A stretch of 64,000 nucleotides of DNA from Nostoc sp. C052. GTDB lineage: Bacteria; Cyanobacteriota; Cyanobacteriia; Cyanobacteriales; Nostocaceae. The notes under the pieces are model-generated. The model was not told the origin of the DNA, did no database searches, and saw nothing but the letters and a program-made list of their open reading frames with translations. Shown here in pieces: positions 18,239-28,440 of this stretch. A program made the position numbers and the translations under genes. Every line of letters starts with the position of its first letter. Within the stretch, counting starts at the first letter, position 1. Where the stretch lies: contig NZ_CP040272.1 of NCBI RefSeq assembly GCF_013393905.1, positions 434,001 to 498,000 on the forward strand, written 5' to 3'.

Positions 18239-19387
18239 TTAAATACATTGTTTGCCCAAGATTGTAGATTTTAAATAATTACGCGCTGGCACTTCTACAA
18301 ATCTATATGTCAATGATGCAGCCAATAATACAATCATAAGAAATACTCCTAGAGATGTCAATGCTTGATGGTTTGTGAATGTTTTGCCAAAAGCCTCATG
18401 AAATTTATAAAGCCAAAATAGTTTTAACAATTCTTGAAAAAACCAATGAACCATATAAATTGAATAAGATATCGTACCGAGATATAGCATTAACCGAGAA
18501 TTTAAAATTTTTGATGTCACGCTATTATTATTGACAGATACAGCTAAAATAAGTAGAGAAAATGCTGGTAATATTAGCCAATCATGAAGGCTACGCCAAT
18601 AATAATTATGCCAGTAGTAATGCATAATCAAAATTATCCAAGTTATAGCTATAAATGCCAGTAAATTAAGATTAAAATACTTTTTATAATTCCCTCTACG
18701 ATAGACTTTGTAAGTAATAATGCCAAGCACGCACTCTAATCCGCATCTAGCTATCGAAGGTATACCAATAATATTATCTAAATTGCCACGGGTAAAAGTG
18801 ATTAGTAGCAATATGCTAAAGAGAGTAGAAATATAAATCATCAAATCATTTTTTTCGCTGCTCCTTAATAAAAAAAATAATAAAAATGGAAATATACAGT
18901 AAATAACAAACTCTACACTAATTGACCAAGCTGGTTCATTCCAATATGTATTACACCAAAATAAAGGTGGACAATTTAAATCGAATGCTTGTAGAAGGAA
19001 AATGTTTGCGAAAAGAGCAGTTAAGTTAAATTTACCAGCAAAAGCAGAAGTGTTTATTAAAAGTGTTTTTACAATTTCTAATCCAATAAACAGGGACAAA
19101 ATAAATATATGCAAAGGATAAATTCTGGCAAAACGCGAAAATAAATATGAGCGGTAGTTATCTAAACTTACTTTTGAGTAAAAATCTTCTGCATAGACGT
19201 GGGTCATGATAAAACCACTTAGAATAAAGAAAAAATCAACCCATAAATATCCATTTTTAAAGAAATCACTATAGCTTGATAAAGTTGAACCTGCTTTAGG
19301 TAAAGCGTAATATGAAAAGTGGAGTGTAACAACAATTAAAGCTGCTATACCACGCAGAGAAGTGAGAGGCTTAATGTGTTTATACAT
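18239..19387 (-). CDS. Acyltransferase 3 family membrane protein
   Basis: This 382-aa multi-pass membrane acyltransferase has about ten helices and the family start LTSLRGIAALIVVTLHF, with the conserved membrane His. FSRFARIYPLH carries the expected Arg residues. SVEFVIYCIFPF and TISYSIYMVHWFFQ mark the later helices, and RFVEVPARNYL ends the core. Members O-acylate sugars, lipids or natural products, using cytoplasmic acyl-CoA or related donors. It is the fourth gene of the NRPS/PKS cluster in transcription order and may decorate the product (inference). It is more AT-rich than the synthetase genes. A decayed paralogue lies at 27575-28066. Confidence 0.88.
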   Translation of the reverse strand: MYKHIKPLTSLRGIAALIVVTLHFSYYALPKAGSTLSSYSDFFKNGYLWVDFFFILSGFIMTHVYAEDFYSKVSLDNYRSYLFSRFARIYPLHIFILSLFIGLEIVKTLLINTSAFAGKFNLTALFANIFLLQAFDLNCPPLFWCNTYWNEPAWSISVEFVIYCIFPFLLFFLLRSSEKNDLMIYISTLFSILLLITFTRGNLDNIIGIPSIARCGLECVLGIITYKVYRRGNYKKYFNLNLLAFIAITWIILIMHYYWHNYYWRSLHDWLILPAFSLLILAVSVNNNSVTSKILNSRLMLYLGTISYSIYMVHWFFQELLKLFWLYKFHEAFGKTFTNHQALTSLGVFLMIVLLAASLTYRFVEVPARNYLKSTILGKQCI

Positions 19388-19487
19388 TGATTATGTTAGA
19401 GCTTTTAATGAGTAAAATACAATTAATTAATGATTATTGTCAGAGTGATTATACTTTTTTAATGGATATAATCTTTATTGGTTTATT

Positions 19488-19519
19488 GTGTTTTGGTCAT
19501 TTTGAGATGACCAAAACAC
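19488..19519. other. Perfect 13-bp hairpin between cluster genes
   Basis: GTGTTTTGGTCAT, six-base loop, ATGACCAAAACAC. It lies in the 190-bp gap between the methyltransferase and acyltransferase genes. There is no T-run on the minus strand, so it may be an RNA-processing or stability element rather than a terminator. Confidence 0.55.
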
Positions 19520-19578
19520 GAGAGCCAGTATTTAATTGTGCAGCGATTTCAATCTAACGATCGCAGAATTAATTCTAG

Positions 19579-20448
19579 CTAATCACTAAGCTGTAGATAA
19601 AAACCGTAATACTTGCGGACAAAATGCTCAGGATAAAACGGAATGTAACAAGTACGATCCCATGTCCAGCTATCGATTAATTTATAGCCAAGTGAGGTCA
19701 AAGATGCGATAAATTCAGAGCGATTCTGAATTTTATATGGGCAAAAAGCGTAGCCAATATTTTGTAATGTGATAAACGTTTCCCCATCATAAAATGGTAC
19801 TCGGTTAATCAAGATGTGGCGTGGTTTTGTCTTTAACTGTCCCAACATTTCAGACAGTGATGGTTCTATATATTGCAGAGTACCGCAAGTGAGCAATATT
19901 TCTGCACCTTCCGCATCGGCAAATTCCACCGTAAAAGACAAGCCTGGGTTATCGGCTTTTCTTGCCAATTGTTCTCCCGCTTTAATCACCTCTGGGATAT
20001 CACATACTATCCATCGAAGATCGTTGGGATATTGCAGAAACTTTTTGTAAGTATAGTAAGCATGTCCTACGTTACCGCCGATATCGAAAATAGTTGAACT
20101 ATTAGCGAATGCAGATGCAAGCCATACAAGAACCGGATAGTCCTGGGAATTGAACTCATCTGGCTCCCAAGCAGTAGTCAACTTTGCTACTGAACGGTGG
20201 TTATGAATTTCAGGTTGGTTGTAGCCAGCTCTAGCACCTTTAGGAGTTGCTTGCAACGCCTCTGCAAATGTACTATAAATACCCCGGCACGCAGTAATAT
20301 TCTGGTTAAATAACCAATGATATTGGTAGTAATCCGATATCATTGGGACTTTGGTCACAATTTTTCTGAAACTTTGCTTTAGCTGTTTTACCCCCTGTTG
20401 TCTTAGCTTTGTGAAATTATTTTTACCAAAGGAAGCTATCAAAGTCAT
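19579..20448 (-). CDS. TIGR04325-type putative methyltransferase
   Basis: This 289-aa protein has a Rossmann-type SAM-binding motif, IFDIGGNVGHAYY, near residue 120. An acidic strand end, RWIVCDIPEVI, follows, then TCGTLQYIEPSLSEML, which is typical of the TIGR04325 methyltransferase group. Members are found in polysaccharide and natural-product loci, and their substrates are generally unknown. Here the gene lies between the PKS-aminotransferase gene and the acyltransferase on the same strand, so it probably methylates the hybrid peptide-polyketide or a precursor. No signal peptide or membrane helix is seen. Confidence 0.75.
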   Translation of the reverse strand: MTLIASFGKNNFTKLRQQGVKQLKQSFRKIVTKVPMISDYYQYHWLFNQNITACRGIYSTFAEALQATPKGARAGYNQPEIHNHRSVAKLTTAWEPDEFNSQDYPVLVWLASAFANSSTIFDIGGNVGHAYYTYKKFLQYPNDLRWIVCDIPEVIKAGEQLARKADNPGLSFTVEFADAEGAEILLTCGTLQYIEPSLSEMLGQLKTKPRHILINRVPFYDGETFITLQNIGYAFCPYKIQNRSEFIASLTSLGYKLIDSWTWDRTCYIPFYPEHFVRKYYGFYLQLSD

Positions 20449-20514
20449 ATCAAAACCTTAATGTTGGTAGATTTTTTGCTACTTTTTCGAGGAAAATTAC
20501 TATTTCAAAACACT

Positions 20515-23500
20515 TCAGGAAACACTTGCGACTTGTAAATATTTTCCAGGACGCTCGCTATCGGGGATATACCAGGCAGGGTTTCCTTGGGGATCTCGTC
20601 CTAATTTGGCATTGGGTTGCGGAGGACGATTGCGTAAACTGTTATTGGTAACTTCGCTGTTTGTTACTTCTATGGACGGTGCAGACAAGAAGCCAGCAGA
20701 TTGCATTTCAGCAATACTTTCTTTAAAAGCTGCCATTACGAAAGCTAGGTCAGCTTCGGAATGAGATGTCGTCAAGAAACAAGGACGATGATCCCAAGTA
20801 TGCACTCCCTTATCCCGCAGTAAGTAAAATAGTAAATCTCCGTAGGGGAACTCTGGTAAAGACTTCACCATGAAGAGGGAGCCGAAATTATAAGCTGTAA
20901 ACGGAGCCTGAACTTGCTGGAAATAGCCCATAAGTTCCGCTACAAACTTATCGGTTCTGGCATTGAGATTTTGCTGCAAGCTGGGGCCACTCTGTTTTAA
21001 ATGCTGAAGTACTGCTTTCGCTGCTGCTAGTGCTAGAGGATGGCGGACGAAAGTGCCGGCAAAGTAAGTCACGCCTACTTCTGGAACGGAGTCATCGCCA
21101 AACTGCCAAAACCCTCCATCCAAAGCATCCATATATTGTGATTTGCCAGCAATGACTCCAATTGGTAGTCCACCGCCTACAATCTTGCCATAGGTTGCTA
21201 TGTCTGCCTTTATTCCGAAATGTGCTTGAGCGCCACCTGGATGAATTCTGAATCCGGTAACAATTTCATCAAAAATTAGGGCAATACCAGCTTCTTCCGT
21301 GAAATCACGCAATTGCTGAAGGAATTCCTTGGGCTGGTATTCAGGGCGACGGCTTTGCACAGATTCCACCATCACTGCTGCTAACTCATCAGCCCGACTT
21401 CTGAGGATTTCTAAAGACTCAGGCGAATCGTAGTCCACCACCAAAATGTTCTCTACCATTTCGGGTGGGATACCAGGAGCAGCAGGAATTGACCGGAGTT
21501 TCTTTGTACCTCGAACAATTACTTCATCCAAAATACCGTGATAAGCTCCAGAGAAGATGGCGATTAAGTTACGCCCCGTAATGGTGCGTGCCATCCGCAT
21601 CGCTCCCAGCACTGCTTCCGAACCCGTGTTGCAAAAGGCTGCTCGGTCAAAGTTGGTCAACTCACACATTAACTTTGCCACTTCTCCAACTAAGGGAGTC
21701 TGCGGGCCAATTTCCATACCGAGTTTCAGTTGTGCTTCAATTGCCTCAGTAATGAAAGGTGGCGACCAACCAAACAAATTCAAACCAAAGCCATTGCTTA
21801 AATCGACATATTCATTGCCATCAACATCCCAAAGTTTAGAACCTGAGGAACGAGACGCTACGATGGGGTAAACCATCTCTTTCATTGTCGGGTTAAACCC
21901 GGAAACAGTTCTGGGATCTGCTAAGTAAGGGCGATGAGTTTGAGTATATTCTTTGGATTTTTGAGTCCGTTTTGTATATCTTTGGATAATTTTGTCTAAA
22001 TGAGTGCGTTGTTGCGCTGTCAGAGTTTTAGTCTGGGTTTTTTCAATTCGTGCCGCCGCACCAAATGCCTTTTTAGAACCATTTGACTCGTTATCTACCG
22101 ATGCTTGTGATTCTTTGCTCGTTTGAGTAGCTGGGGTAGATACAGCATTTTGTGGCTTGACATGATTGTTTTGAGATGTCACCGCAGGTACAACTGGGGC
22201 CACGGGTACAACTGGGATTGTTAGAGATTGACTGTTATTACCCAATAGTGCCAATTGCTGGCTCATGATTTGTAGCTGCTGATTAATCACATTTTCTAGG
22301 ATGTTATTAGATACAGCAGGTTGGGGAGAAATCCGAGGTGCAGATCCATTTGCTCCATTAGTATGAACTTCATGCACTACCAAAGTAGGTGATGTAGTTG
22401 TAGGTGCTGGTTCTGGCAATGGTGTTTCTGGAATGGGTTCTGCAACGGTTTCTATTAATCCTAGTGCAGATAAAGTTTCGGGAGACAAGGCTTGATTGAT
22501 CAAGTCAGCCAACGTTACTAAGTTCGGGCAAATTTCTAGTAACTGCCTAAGTGTGACTTTGACTTTAAATTTTTTCTTCAAAGCTAACCCGACTTGCGTT
22601 AGAGATAAGGAATCTAATCCCATTTCTAAAAATGTTGTCGAGTCGTCAACACTCGCAATTTCCAATCCTGATGTTTCTTCGATAACTTCTTTGAGCAGGG
22701 GAATGAGCTTTTGCTGAGGGTATGTTGTCATAGTTTGGGTCTTTTCTAATAATTGAGGATTTAAAAATTTGGGATTTGCTGCACGATTGGGGTGAGGTGG
22801 AGGATCAATCCAGAAGCGTTGGCGTTCAAAGGGATAGGTAGGTAAAGGAATCCGTTGTCGCGTTTCCCTTTGATAAAAGTTGCTCCAGTCAATAGATACT
22901 CCTGCTAGCCACAGTTGTCCTACTGCCTTGAGTAATGCTGTCCATTCGGCTTCGTTCTCAGCGTTATCACTTAGAGAAGGGATCGCAATCTGTTGTTTAA
23001 TATCTTTTGCTTGTTGGCGAGCTAAGGTTGTATTTGTGATTCGCGGCCCAACTTCTAACAGTACGCGTTCTGGCTGCTGCCATAGAGTTTGTATGCCCTC
23101 CGCAAATCGCACAGTCTGACGTAGATGTGTCGCCCAATACATCGGATCAGTTGCTTGCTGGGCTGTAATCCAGTCGGCGGTAACTGTGGATACAAAGGGA
23201 ATTTGGGGTGGCGATAATTTAACCTTTCCAACTACCTCTGCAAAGGGGTGAATGATGCTATCCATCATTGGGGAGTGGAACGCGTGGGAAGTGTGTAAAT
23301 GGCGACAGACAACTTCTTCGCTTTCTAATTTTTTTTGCAAAGCCGCGATCGCCTCTGTGGGGCCAGAAACTACACACAGAGAAGGGCCATTAATTGCGGC
23401 GATCGCTAGTTCTGCACTCAATCGCGGCTCTACCTCTTTGGCTGGTAGGCGCACTGAAAGCATTGCCCCTTCTGGTAACTCCCACATTAAGCGACCGCGA

Positions 23501-25470
23501 GTTGCCACCAACATCAGCGCATCTTCTAAGGTAAATACGCCCGCAATACAAGCGGCGACAAATTCGCCAATACTATGGCCAATCATGGCTTGGGGCTTGA
23601 CTCCCCAACTTTGCCAAAGTTGGGCTAAAGCGTATTCAATGACAAATAATGCTGGTTGAGTAAAGCAGGTTTGCCGTAGGGAGATAGCCGCAGTTTCGCG
23701 CTCGCTCTGTCCAGGATAGATGATTTCTCGTAAATCTCTGCCCAGCAAAGGTTTAAGGATTTCAGCACATTCATCTACTACCTCTTGAAACACAGGTTCG
23801 CGGTTGTAGAGATTCAGTCCCATATCCACATATTGCGACCCTTGTCCAGGGAACATGAAGACAACGGCTGGATTGCGGATTTCTGTATGCCGGGTATTTA
23901 CTTGATTTGGATCTAAAGATTGGAGGGCTGCGATCGCATCTGTAATATCGTGACAAACTATACTGCGTCGGTAGTTAAAAGCTTTGCGCCCTCGCTGTAA
24001 AGTATAAGCTACATCGGCTAAGTTAATTTCAGCATTGTACTGGAGATGTTGCTGTAAATTTGCGGTTGCAGCCTCTAAAGCTTTACTAGTTTTTGCCGAG
24101 AGCAATAATAGCTGCTGTGGACGCGAAGCACCTGAACTTTGGATTTGTGGCGCTTCTTCTAGCACTATATGAGCATTAGTCCCGCCGACACCAAAAGAAC
24201 TCACACCAGCTCGTCGCGGAGTTTCACCTTCTGACCATTCAGCTAGTTGGGTATTTACATAAAAGGGGCTGTTGGCAAAGTCAATCTTGGGATTGGGAGC
24301 CTCAAAATTTAAACTAGGGGGAATCTTTTTATAATGCAAAGCGAGAGCGGTTTTAATTAACCCTGCTACCCCAGCCGCCGCAACTAAATGTCCGACATTG
24401 CTTTTAAGAGAACCGATCGCACAAAATTGTTTAGCATCTGTATGTACACGAAATGCTTGGGTCAGCGCTTCAATTTCAATTGGGTCGCCTAAAGGTGTAG
24501 CTGTACCGTGAGCTTCAATATAAGAGATAGTTTCTGGGTGAAAGTTGGCATCAGCTTGCGCCATTGCAATGGCCTCTGCTTGTCCATCAACACTGGGAGC
24601 CGTAAAGCTCACCTTATCAGAACCATCATTATTGATACCAGAACCTCGAATGACAGCATAGATGCGATCGCCATCATTGAGTGCATCTTCTAAACGCTTC
24701 AGGACAACTACTCCTGCACCATTATTGAACATTGTGCCCTGAGCGCTGGCATCAAAGGGACGACAATGCCCATCCCCAGAAAGCATACTGCCTTCTTGAG
24801 CTATATAACCGCTGTTTTGAGGTGTAGTCATAGATACACCACCAGACAAAGCCAAATCGCACTGATAGCTGGTTAAGGCTTGACAAGCCTGAATGACTGC
24901 TACTAAAGAAGTGGAACAGGCTGTATTAACGCTGACAGCCGGACCTTTGAGGTTGAGCTTATAAGCAGCACGAGTAGTTAAAAAGTCTTTTTCATTGGCT
25001 AACATCGTTTGGAACTCACCGATGCGATCAACAATTTCCATACGACCAGCAATATGGTTAGCAAAATAAGTATTTTGACCACAGCCAGCGTACAAACCAA
25101 TCAAACCCTCAAAAGATTCTGATTGATAACCAGCATTTTCTAGAGCTTCATAAACCAACTCTAAAAAAACTCTAGCTTGTGGGTCCATAACCACAGCTTC
25201 TAGTGGATTAACACCAAAGAAGGCAGCATCAAAAGTTTCGCCCCCAGGAATGATTCCTCTAGCTTTTACATAGCTAGGATCTTTGCAAAGGTTTGGGTCA
25301 ATACTAGGGTCTATTTCTTCATCTTGAAAGAAAGTTGTTGACTCTAATCCCTCGCACAGATTGCGCCAGAACTCATCGACATTTCCAGCGCCAGGAAATC
25401 TGCCTACCATACCAATAATGGCAACACCATCAATAGGATCTTGGTTATCGGATGCCTGCATATTTACCAT
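20515..25470 (-). CDS. PKS module with aminotransferase: KS, AT, ACP, AMT
   Basis: This 1651-aa type I polyketide synthase carries a built-in aminotransferase. The ketosynthase (about 12-440) has active Cys in NTACSTSL, plus EAHGTATPLGDPIE and KSNVGHLVAAAG. The acyltransferase (about 535-830) has GHSIGE near 633, and HAFHSPMM indicates malonyl-CoA. The carrier protein has MGLDSLSL near 951, followed by a Pro/Gln/Thr-rich linker (about 1010-1170). The class III, glutamate-1-semialdehyde-type aminotransferase (about 1190-1620) has YGKIVGGGLPIGV with the PLP lysine. No ketoreductase, dehydratase or methyltransferase domain is present, so the beta-keto group is probably transaminated to a beta-amine, as proposed for mycosubtilin- and microcystin-type systems. 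The start is 3 bp past the stop of the loading module. Confidence 0.94.
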   Translation of the reverse strand: MVNMQASDNQDPIDGVAIIGMVGRFPGAGNVDEFWRNLCEGLESTTFFQDEEIDPSIDPNLCKDPSYVKARGIIPGGETFDAAFFGVNPLEAVVMDPQARVFLELVYEALENAGYQSESFEGLIGLYAGCGQNTYFANHIAGRMEIVDRIGEFQTMLANEKDFLTTRAAYKLNLKGPAVSVNTACSTSLVAVIQACQALTSYQCDLALSGGVSMTTPQNSGYIAQEGSMLSGDGHCRPFDASAQGTMFNNGAGVVVLKRLEDALNDGDRIYAVIRGSGINNDGSDKVSFTAPSVDGQAEAIAMAQADANFHPETISYIEAHGTATPLGDPIEIEALTQAFRVHTDAKQFCAIGSLKSNVGHLVAAAGVAGLIKTALALHYKKIPPSLNFEAPNPKIDFANSPFYVNTQLAEWSEGETPRRAGVSSFGVGGTNAHIVLEEAPQIQSSGASRPQQLLLLSAKTSKALEAATANLQQHLQYNAEINLADVAYTLQRGRKAFNYRRSIVCHDITDAIAALQSLDPNQVNTRHTEIRNPAVVFMFPGQGSQYVDMGLNLYNREPVFQEVVDECAEILKPLLGRDLREIIYPGQSERETAAISLRQTCFTQPALFVIEYALAQLWQSWGVKPQAMIGHSIGEFVAACIAGVFTLEDALMLVATRGRLMWELPEGAMLSVRLPAKEVEPRLSAELAIAAINGPSLCVVSGPTEAIAALQKKLESEEVVCRHLHTSHAFHSPMMDSIIHPFAEVVGKVKLSPPQIPFVSTVTADWITAQQATDPMYWATHLRQTVRFAEGIQTLWQQPERVLLEVGPRITNTTLARQQAKDIKQQIAIPSLSDNAENEAEWTALLKAVGQLWLAGVSIDWSNFYQRETRQRIPLPTYPFERQRFWIDPPPHPNRAANPKFLNPQLLEKTQTMTTYPQQKLIPLLKEVIEETSGLEIASVDDSTTFLEMGLDSLSLTQVGLALKKKFKVKVTLRQLLEICPNLVTLADLINQALSPETLSALGLIETVAEPIPETPLPEPAPTTTSPTLVVHEVHTNGANGSAPRISPQPAVSNNILENVINQQLQIMSQQLALLGNNSQSLTIPVVPVAPVVPAVTSQNNHVKPQNAVSTPATQTSKESQASVDNESNGSKKAFGAAARIEKTQTKTLTAQQRTHLDKIIQRYTKRTQKSKEYTQTHRPYLADPRTVSGFNPTMKEMVYPIVASRSSGSKLWDVDGNEYVDLSNGFGLNLFGWSPPFITEAIEAQLKLGMEIGPQTPLVGEVAKLMCELTNFDRAAFCNTGSEAVLGAMRMARTITGRNLIAIFSGAYHGILDEVIVRGTKKLRSIPAAPGIPPEMVENILVVDYDSPESLEILRSRADELAAVMVESVQSRRPEYQPKEFLQQLRDFTEEAGIALIFDEIVTGFRIHPGGAQAHFGIKADIATYGKIVGGGLPIGVIAGKSQYMDALDGGFWQFGDDSVPEVGVTYFAGTFVRHPLALAAAKAVLQHLKQSGPSLQQNLNARTDKFVAELMGYFQQVQAPFTAYNFGSLFMVKSLPEFPYGDLLFYLLRDKGVHTWDHRPCFLTTSHSEADLAFVMAAFKESIAEMQSAGFLSAPSIEVTNSEVTNNSLRNRPPQPNAKLGRDPQGNPAWYIPDSERPGKYLQVASVS

Positions 25471-25473
25471 TGT

Positions 25474-27516
25474 TTAAACACCTTGTTGATGATTACGGCG
25501 ACGAGTACGAGCGGCTTGTTGACGTTGGGCGCGATTTTGCAGCTTGTCAGAAGACGGTTGGCTATTCTGGTTTGAATGCAAATAGTTTGCTAAAGAACTA
25601 ATCGTTGAATACTGAAATAGCTTCACAGCAGATAGTTGAATGCCAAGTTCCTGTTGTAATCGCACAGCAACTTGTAGAATTAAGATTGAAGTTGCTCCTA
25701 AATCAAAGAAATTATCATCAGTCCCAACGCGATCGATTTTGAGCAGTTCGGACAAAATACCTGCAAGCAGACGCTCTAAATCGTTTTGTGGAGCAATGTA
25801 CGCCTGTTCAAGTTGCGGACGTTCTCTACTTGGTGCTGGCAATTTATGTCTATCTACTTTGCCATTAGCAGTCAAAGGCAGTGATTCTAAAATCACAAAT
25901 GCTGATGGCATCATGTAATTAGGTAATCTCTGTTGTAAGAAAAGACGCAAGTTATTGTGTGTATAACTACTGTTATACTGAGGAACAATATAAGCTGTCA
26001 ACTGCTTTTCACCTATTTCATCTTGACGAGCTAAAACGACATTTTCCCGAACATCAGGATGTTGTGCAATTTCCCGTTCAATTTCACCTAGTTCAATTCG
26101 GAAACCGCGAATTTTTATCTGATTATCAATACGACCCAAAAACTCAATCTTACCATCTGGAAGATAACGAGCTAAATCTCCAGTCTTGTAAAGACGCGTT
26201 GCCAAATCGCTATCAAAGGAATGATAAATAAATTTTTCGGCAGTCAAATCGGGACGGTTTAAATAACCTCTAGCTAATCCATCACCACCAATGTACAATT
26301 CGCCAGTTTCTCCAATTGATACTGGTTGAAGGTTTTGATCTAATATATAAACTTGGGTATTAGCAATTGGGCGACCAATAGGAATAGATACATCTGCTTG
26401 GAGTGGCGCTGTTATAGTATGGCAGCAGGTAAAAGTTGTATTCTCAGTCGGCCCGTAACCATTAATTAATTGACAGTTTTCTACTGTTTGTAGAAACTTC
26501 TGGACGTGGGGAACAGATAAGACATCGCCACCTGCTAAAAGTTGACGCAAGGATTTCAAAGCATCAATTTTTTCATCCACTATCAGATGGAATAAACCCG
26601 CTGTTAGCCAAAGAGTGGTAACTTGATATTGCTGAATAATCTGTCCTAATTCTTCTAAAGATGGTCTATTAGGAGGGTAAATTACTAGTTGCCCCCCATT
26701 AAGTAAACAACCCCAAATTTCAAAAGTTGAAGCATCGAAGGAAATAGGAGCAAGTTGCAGAATTATTTCTTCATCTGTGAGGTGAGCATAATTAGTTTCT
26801 TTGACTAACCTAACTACACCACGATGGATAACGCTAACACCTTTGGGTGTACCTGTAGAACCTGAAGTATACATAACATAAGCCAAGTTATCAGCAGTGA
26901 TGCTAGTGCTTAAGTTCTCTTTTTTATTTTGGGCGATTGTATTCCAATCTGCATCTAGGCAAATTACAAATGCTGTGTGAATAGGTAATTTAGTAACTAG
27001 TTCTTTTTGAGTTAATAATACTGATACCTTGGTATCTGACAGCATGAAAGCTAAACGTTCTTGTGGATACCCTGGATCTAAGGGTACATAAGCTCCACCT
27101 GCTTTGAGGATAGCTAAAAGTGCTACAACCATTTCTAAGGAGCGCTCTATACAGATTCCTATAAGAGTTTCTGTTCCTACCCCTAGTGATTGTAGATGTT
27201 GTGCTAGTTGATTAGCACGAATATTCAAATCTTTATAAGTAAGATGCTGATTATTAAAGATTAACGCTACAGCATCAGGTGTTTTCTCTACCTGTGCTTC
27301 AAATAACTGATGAATACACGCTTGCTGAGGATAATCAGTTTGAGTCTGATTCCACTCAATTAGTAAGTGTTTTTCGGATTCTTTCAAAATAGGTAATGTT
27401 AAATTGTCTTGTTCTAAGTTATTTTCTAATAATGAGCTTTGACAATCAGTTAGTAGCAATTCAGTTTTATTGTGAGCCAATGAATTAGTTATTGATTTCA
27501 TATTTAATTTCCGCAA
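25474..27516 (-). CDS. NRPS loading module: A, PCP (predicted valine)
   Basis: This 680-aa starter module has no functional condensation domain; only a short C-domain-like tail (LLIEWNQTQTDYPQQ) precedes adenylation. The adenylation domain has YTSGSTGTPKG near 222, FDASTFEIWG, GYGPTENTT, and NGKVDR near 552. The PCP has NFFDLGATSILILQ near 605. By-eye mapping of the pocket gives D-A-F-W-L-G-G-T-F-K, a valine-type code identical to the second module. The C-terminus is a basic tail (RAQRQQAARTRRRNHQQG) that could dock onto the PKS. It is the first gene of the presumed operon. An in-frame Met five codons inside (MKSITN) is an alternative start. Confidence 0.93.
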   Translation of the reverse strand: MRKLNMKSITNSLAHNKTELLLTDCQSSLLENNLEQDNLTLPILKESEKHLLIEWNQTQTDYPQQACIHQLFEAQVEKTPDAVALIFNNQHLTYKDLNIRANQLAQHLQSLGVGTETLIGICIERSLEMVVALLAILKAGGAYVPLDPGYPQERLAFMLSDTKVSVLLTQKELVTKLPIHTAFVICLDADWNTIAQNKKENLSTSITADNLAYVMYTSGSTGTPKGVSVIHRGVVRLVKETNYAHLTDEEIILQLAPISFDASTFEIWGCLLNGGQLVIYPPNRPSLEELGQIIQQYQVTTLWLTAGLFHLIVDEKIDALKSLRQLLAGGDVLSVPHVQKFLQTVENCQLINGYGPTENTTFTCCHTITAPLQADVSIPIGRPIANTQVYILDQNLQPVSIGETGELYIGGDGLARGYLNRPDLTAEKFIYHSFDSDLATRLYKTGDLARYLPDGKIEFLGRIDNQIKIRGFRIELGEIEREIAQHPDVRENVVLARQDEIGEKQLTAYIVPQYNSSYTHNNLRLFLQQRLPNYMMPSAFVILESLPLTANGKVDRHKLPAPSRERPQLEQAYIAPQNDLERLLAGILSELLKIDRVGTDDNFFDLGATSILILQVAVRLQQELGIQLSAVKLFQYSTISSLANYLHSNQNSQPSSDKLQNRAQRQQAARTRRRNHQQGV

Positions 27517-27574
27517 AAAATATTTCTTTCGTAATCTGTATATTTAATTAGTTCTGCATTTTAAACACAACAAA

Positions 27575-28066
27575 TCACAGGTTGGCGATGCAGCAAATGT
27601 TACTACTCAAATATACAAATATTAGAACTATTACTGAGTGACAAATATTGAAATTTGTTCTAAAATTTACATGAAAGATACTTTTGTATATTAATGATAT
27701 AGATTTTTGGCTAACCCAGTGAATAACATCAATCGAGTCCGATATTGCTCTAAGATAAATGAGCAATGAGGAACTTAATCTAACCCCTACGAACAACAAA
27801 ATCACGAATATGTTTAAAGAATGAGTTATAGTAAGTCTTGAATGTAAAAATACTCGATCGTTAGATATGCTAACTTTTATTGTGAAATTGTTAGCATAAA
27901 TATGAGTGAAAATAAAATTGCTCACAATCAACAATAAGTCAAGGCATAAATATCTATTAAATAAAAATTTACTATATGAAGTTATGCTATTACCTAAATT
28001 ATGTATGGCAATTAATATAGCTGCGACACTATAGGAAAATGTTAAAAATTTTACATAGTTAATCAT
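27575..28066 (-). pseudogene. Decayed acyltransferase 3 with a large internal deletion
   Basis: The 163-residue frame aligns with the cluster acyltransferase at 18239-19387. Its first ~105 residues match the N-terminus (SYSKFLFNRYLCLDLLLIVS against SYSDFFKNGYLWVDFFFILS; THIYANNF against THVYAEDF). The rest then jumps to the C-terminal helices (AISDSIDVIHWVSQ against TISYSIYMVHWFFQ), so about 190 residues in the middle are missing. The LRG motif has become FSY and the SRFARIYPLH segment SRLTITHSLN, so catalytic residues are lost. It still lacks stop codons. It lies 60 bp upstream of the first synthetase gene, at the cluster edge. Confidence 0.72.
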
Positions 28067-28440
28067 TAGTATTTTTACTTACAATTTATAGTTACCTTAT
28101 TAGATTTGAAATTATACTAAAAGATAAATTTCACAACAAAATATGCCGCAATCCCACAATGTTTATATGAAAGGGCACTTACTTTAAGATTTAGTTTTCT
28201 CATTCTGACCTATTTCCTCAAAATCGTAGTTATTTTCAATACATCTTCATTGAAAATTAAAACTTTAGAGAGGGTTTGCAATGGGAGTATTAACTGTACG
28301 GTCACTTATTGTGATGTGACAGAAAAATTAATACCTTGAGGTGGAAGAAAGACACTGAGGATCTCATTCAAATGAAATTAGTACAAGAAGGCAAAAGTAA
28401 AAAGAAAAAATGCTTATTTTGTCAGCTTTCCGACTATTTT
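28067..28440. other. Intergenic region upstream of the NRPS/PKS cluster
   Basis: About 370 bp of AT-rich sequence with no supportable gene. It separates the cluster from the phosphodiesterase gene and may hold the cluster promoter, unless that lies inside the acyltransferase remnant. Confidence 0.4.
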
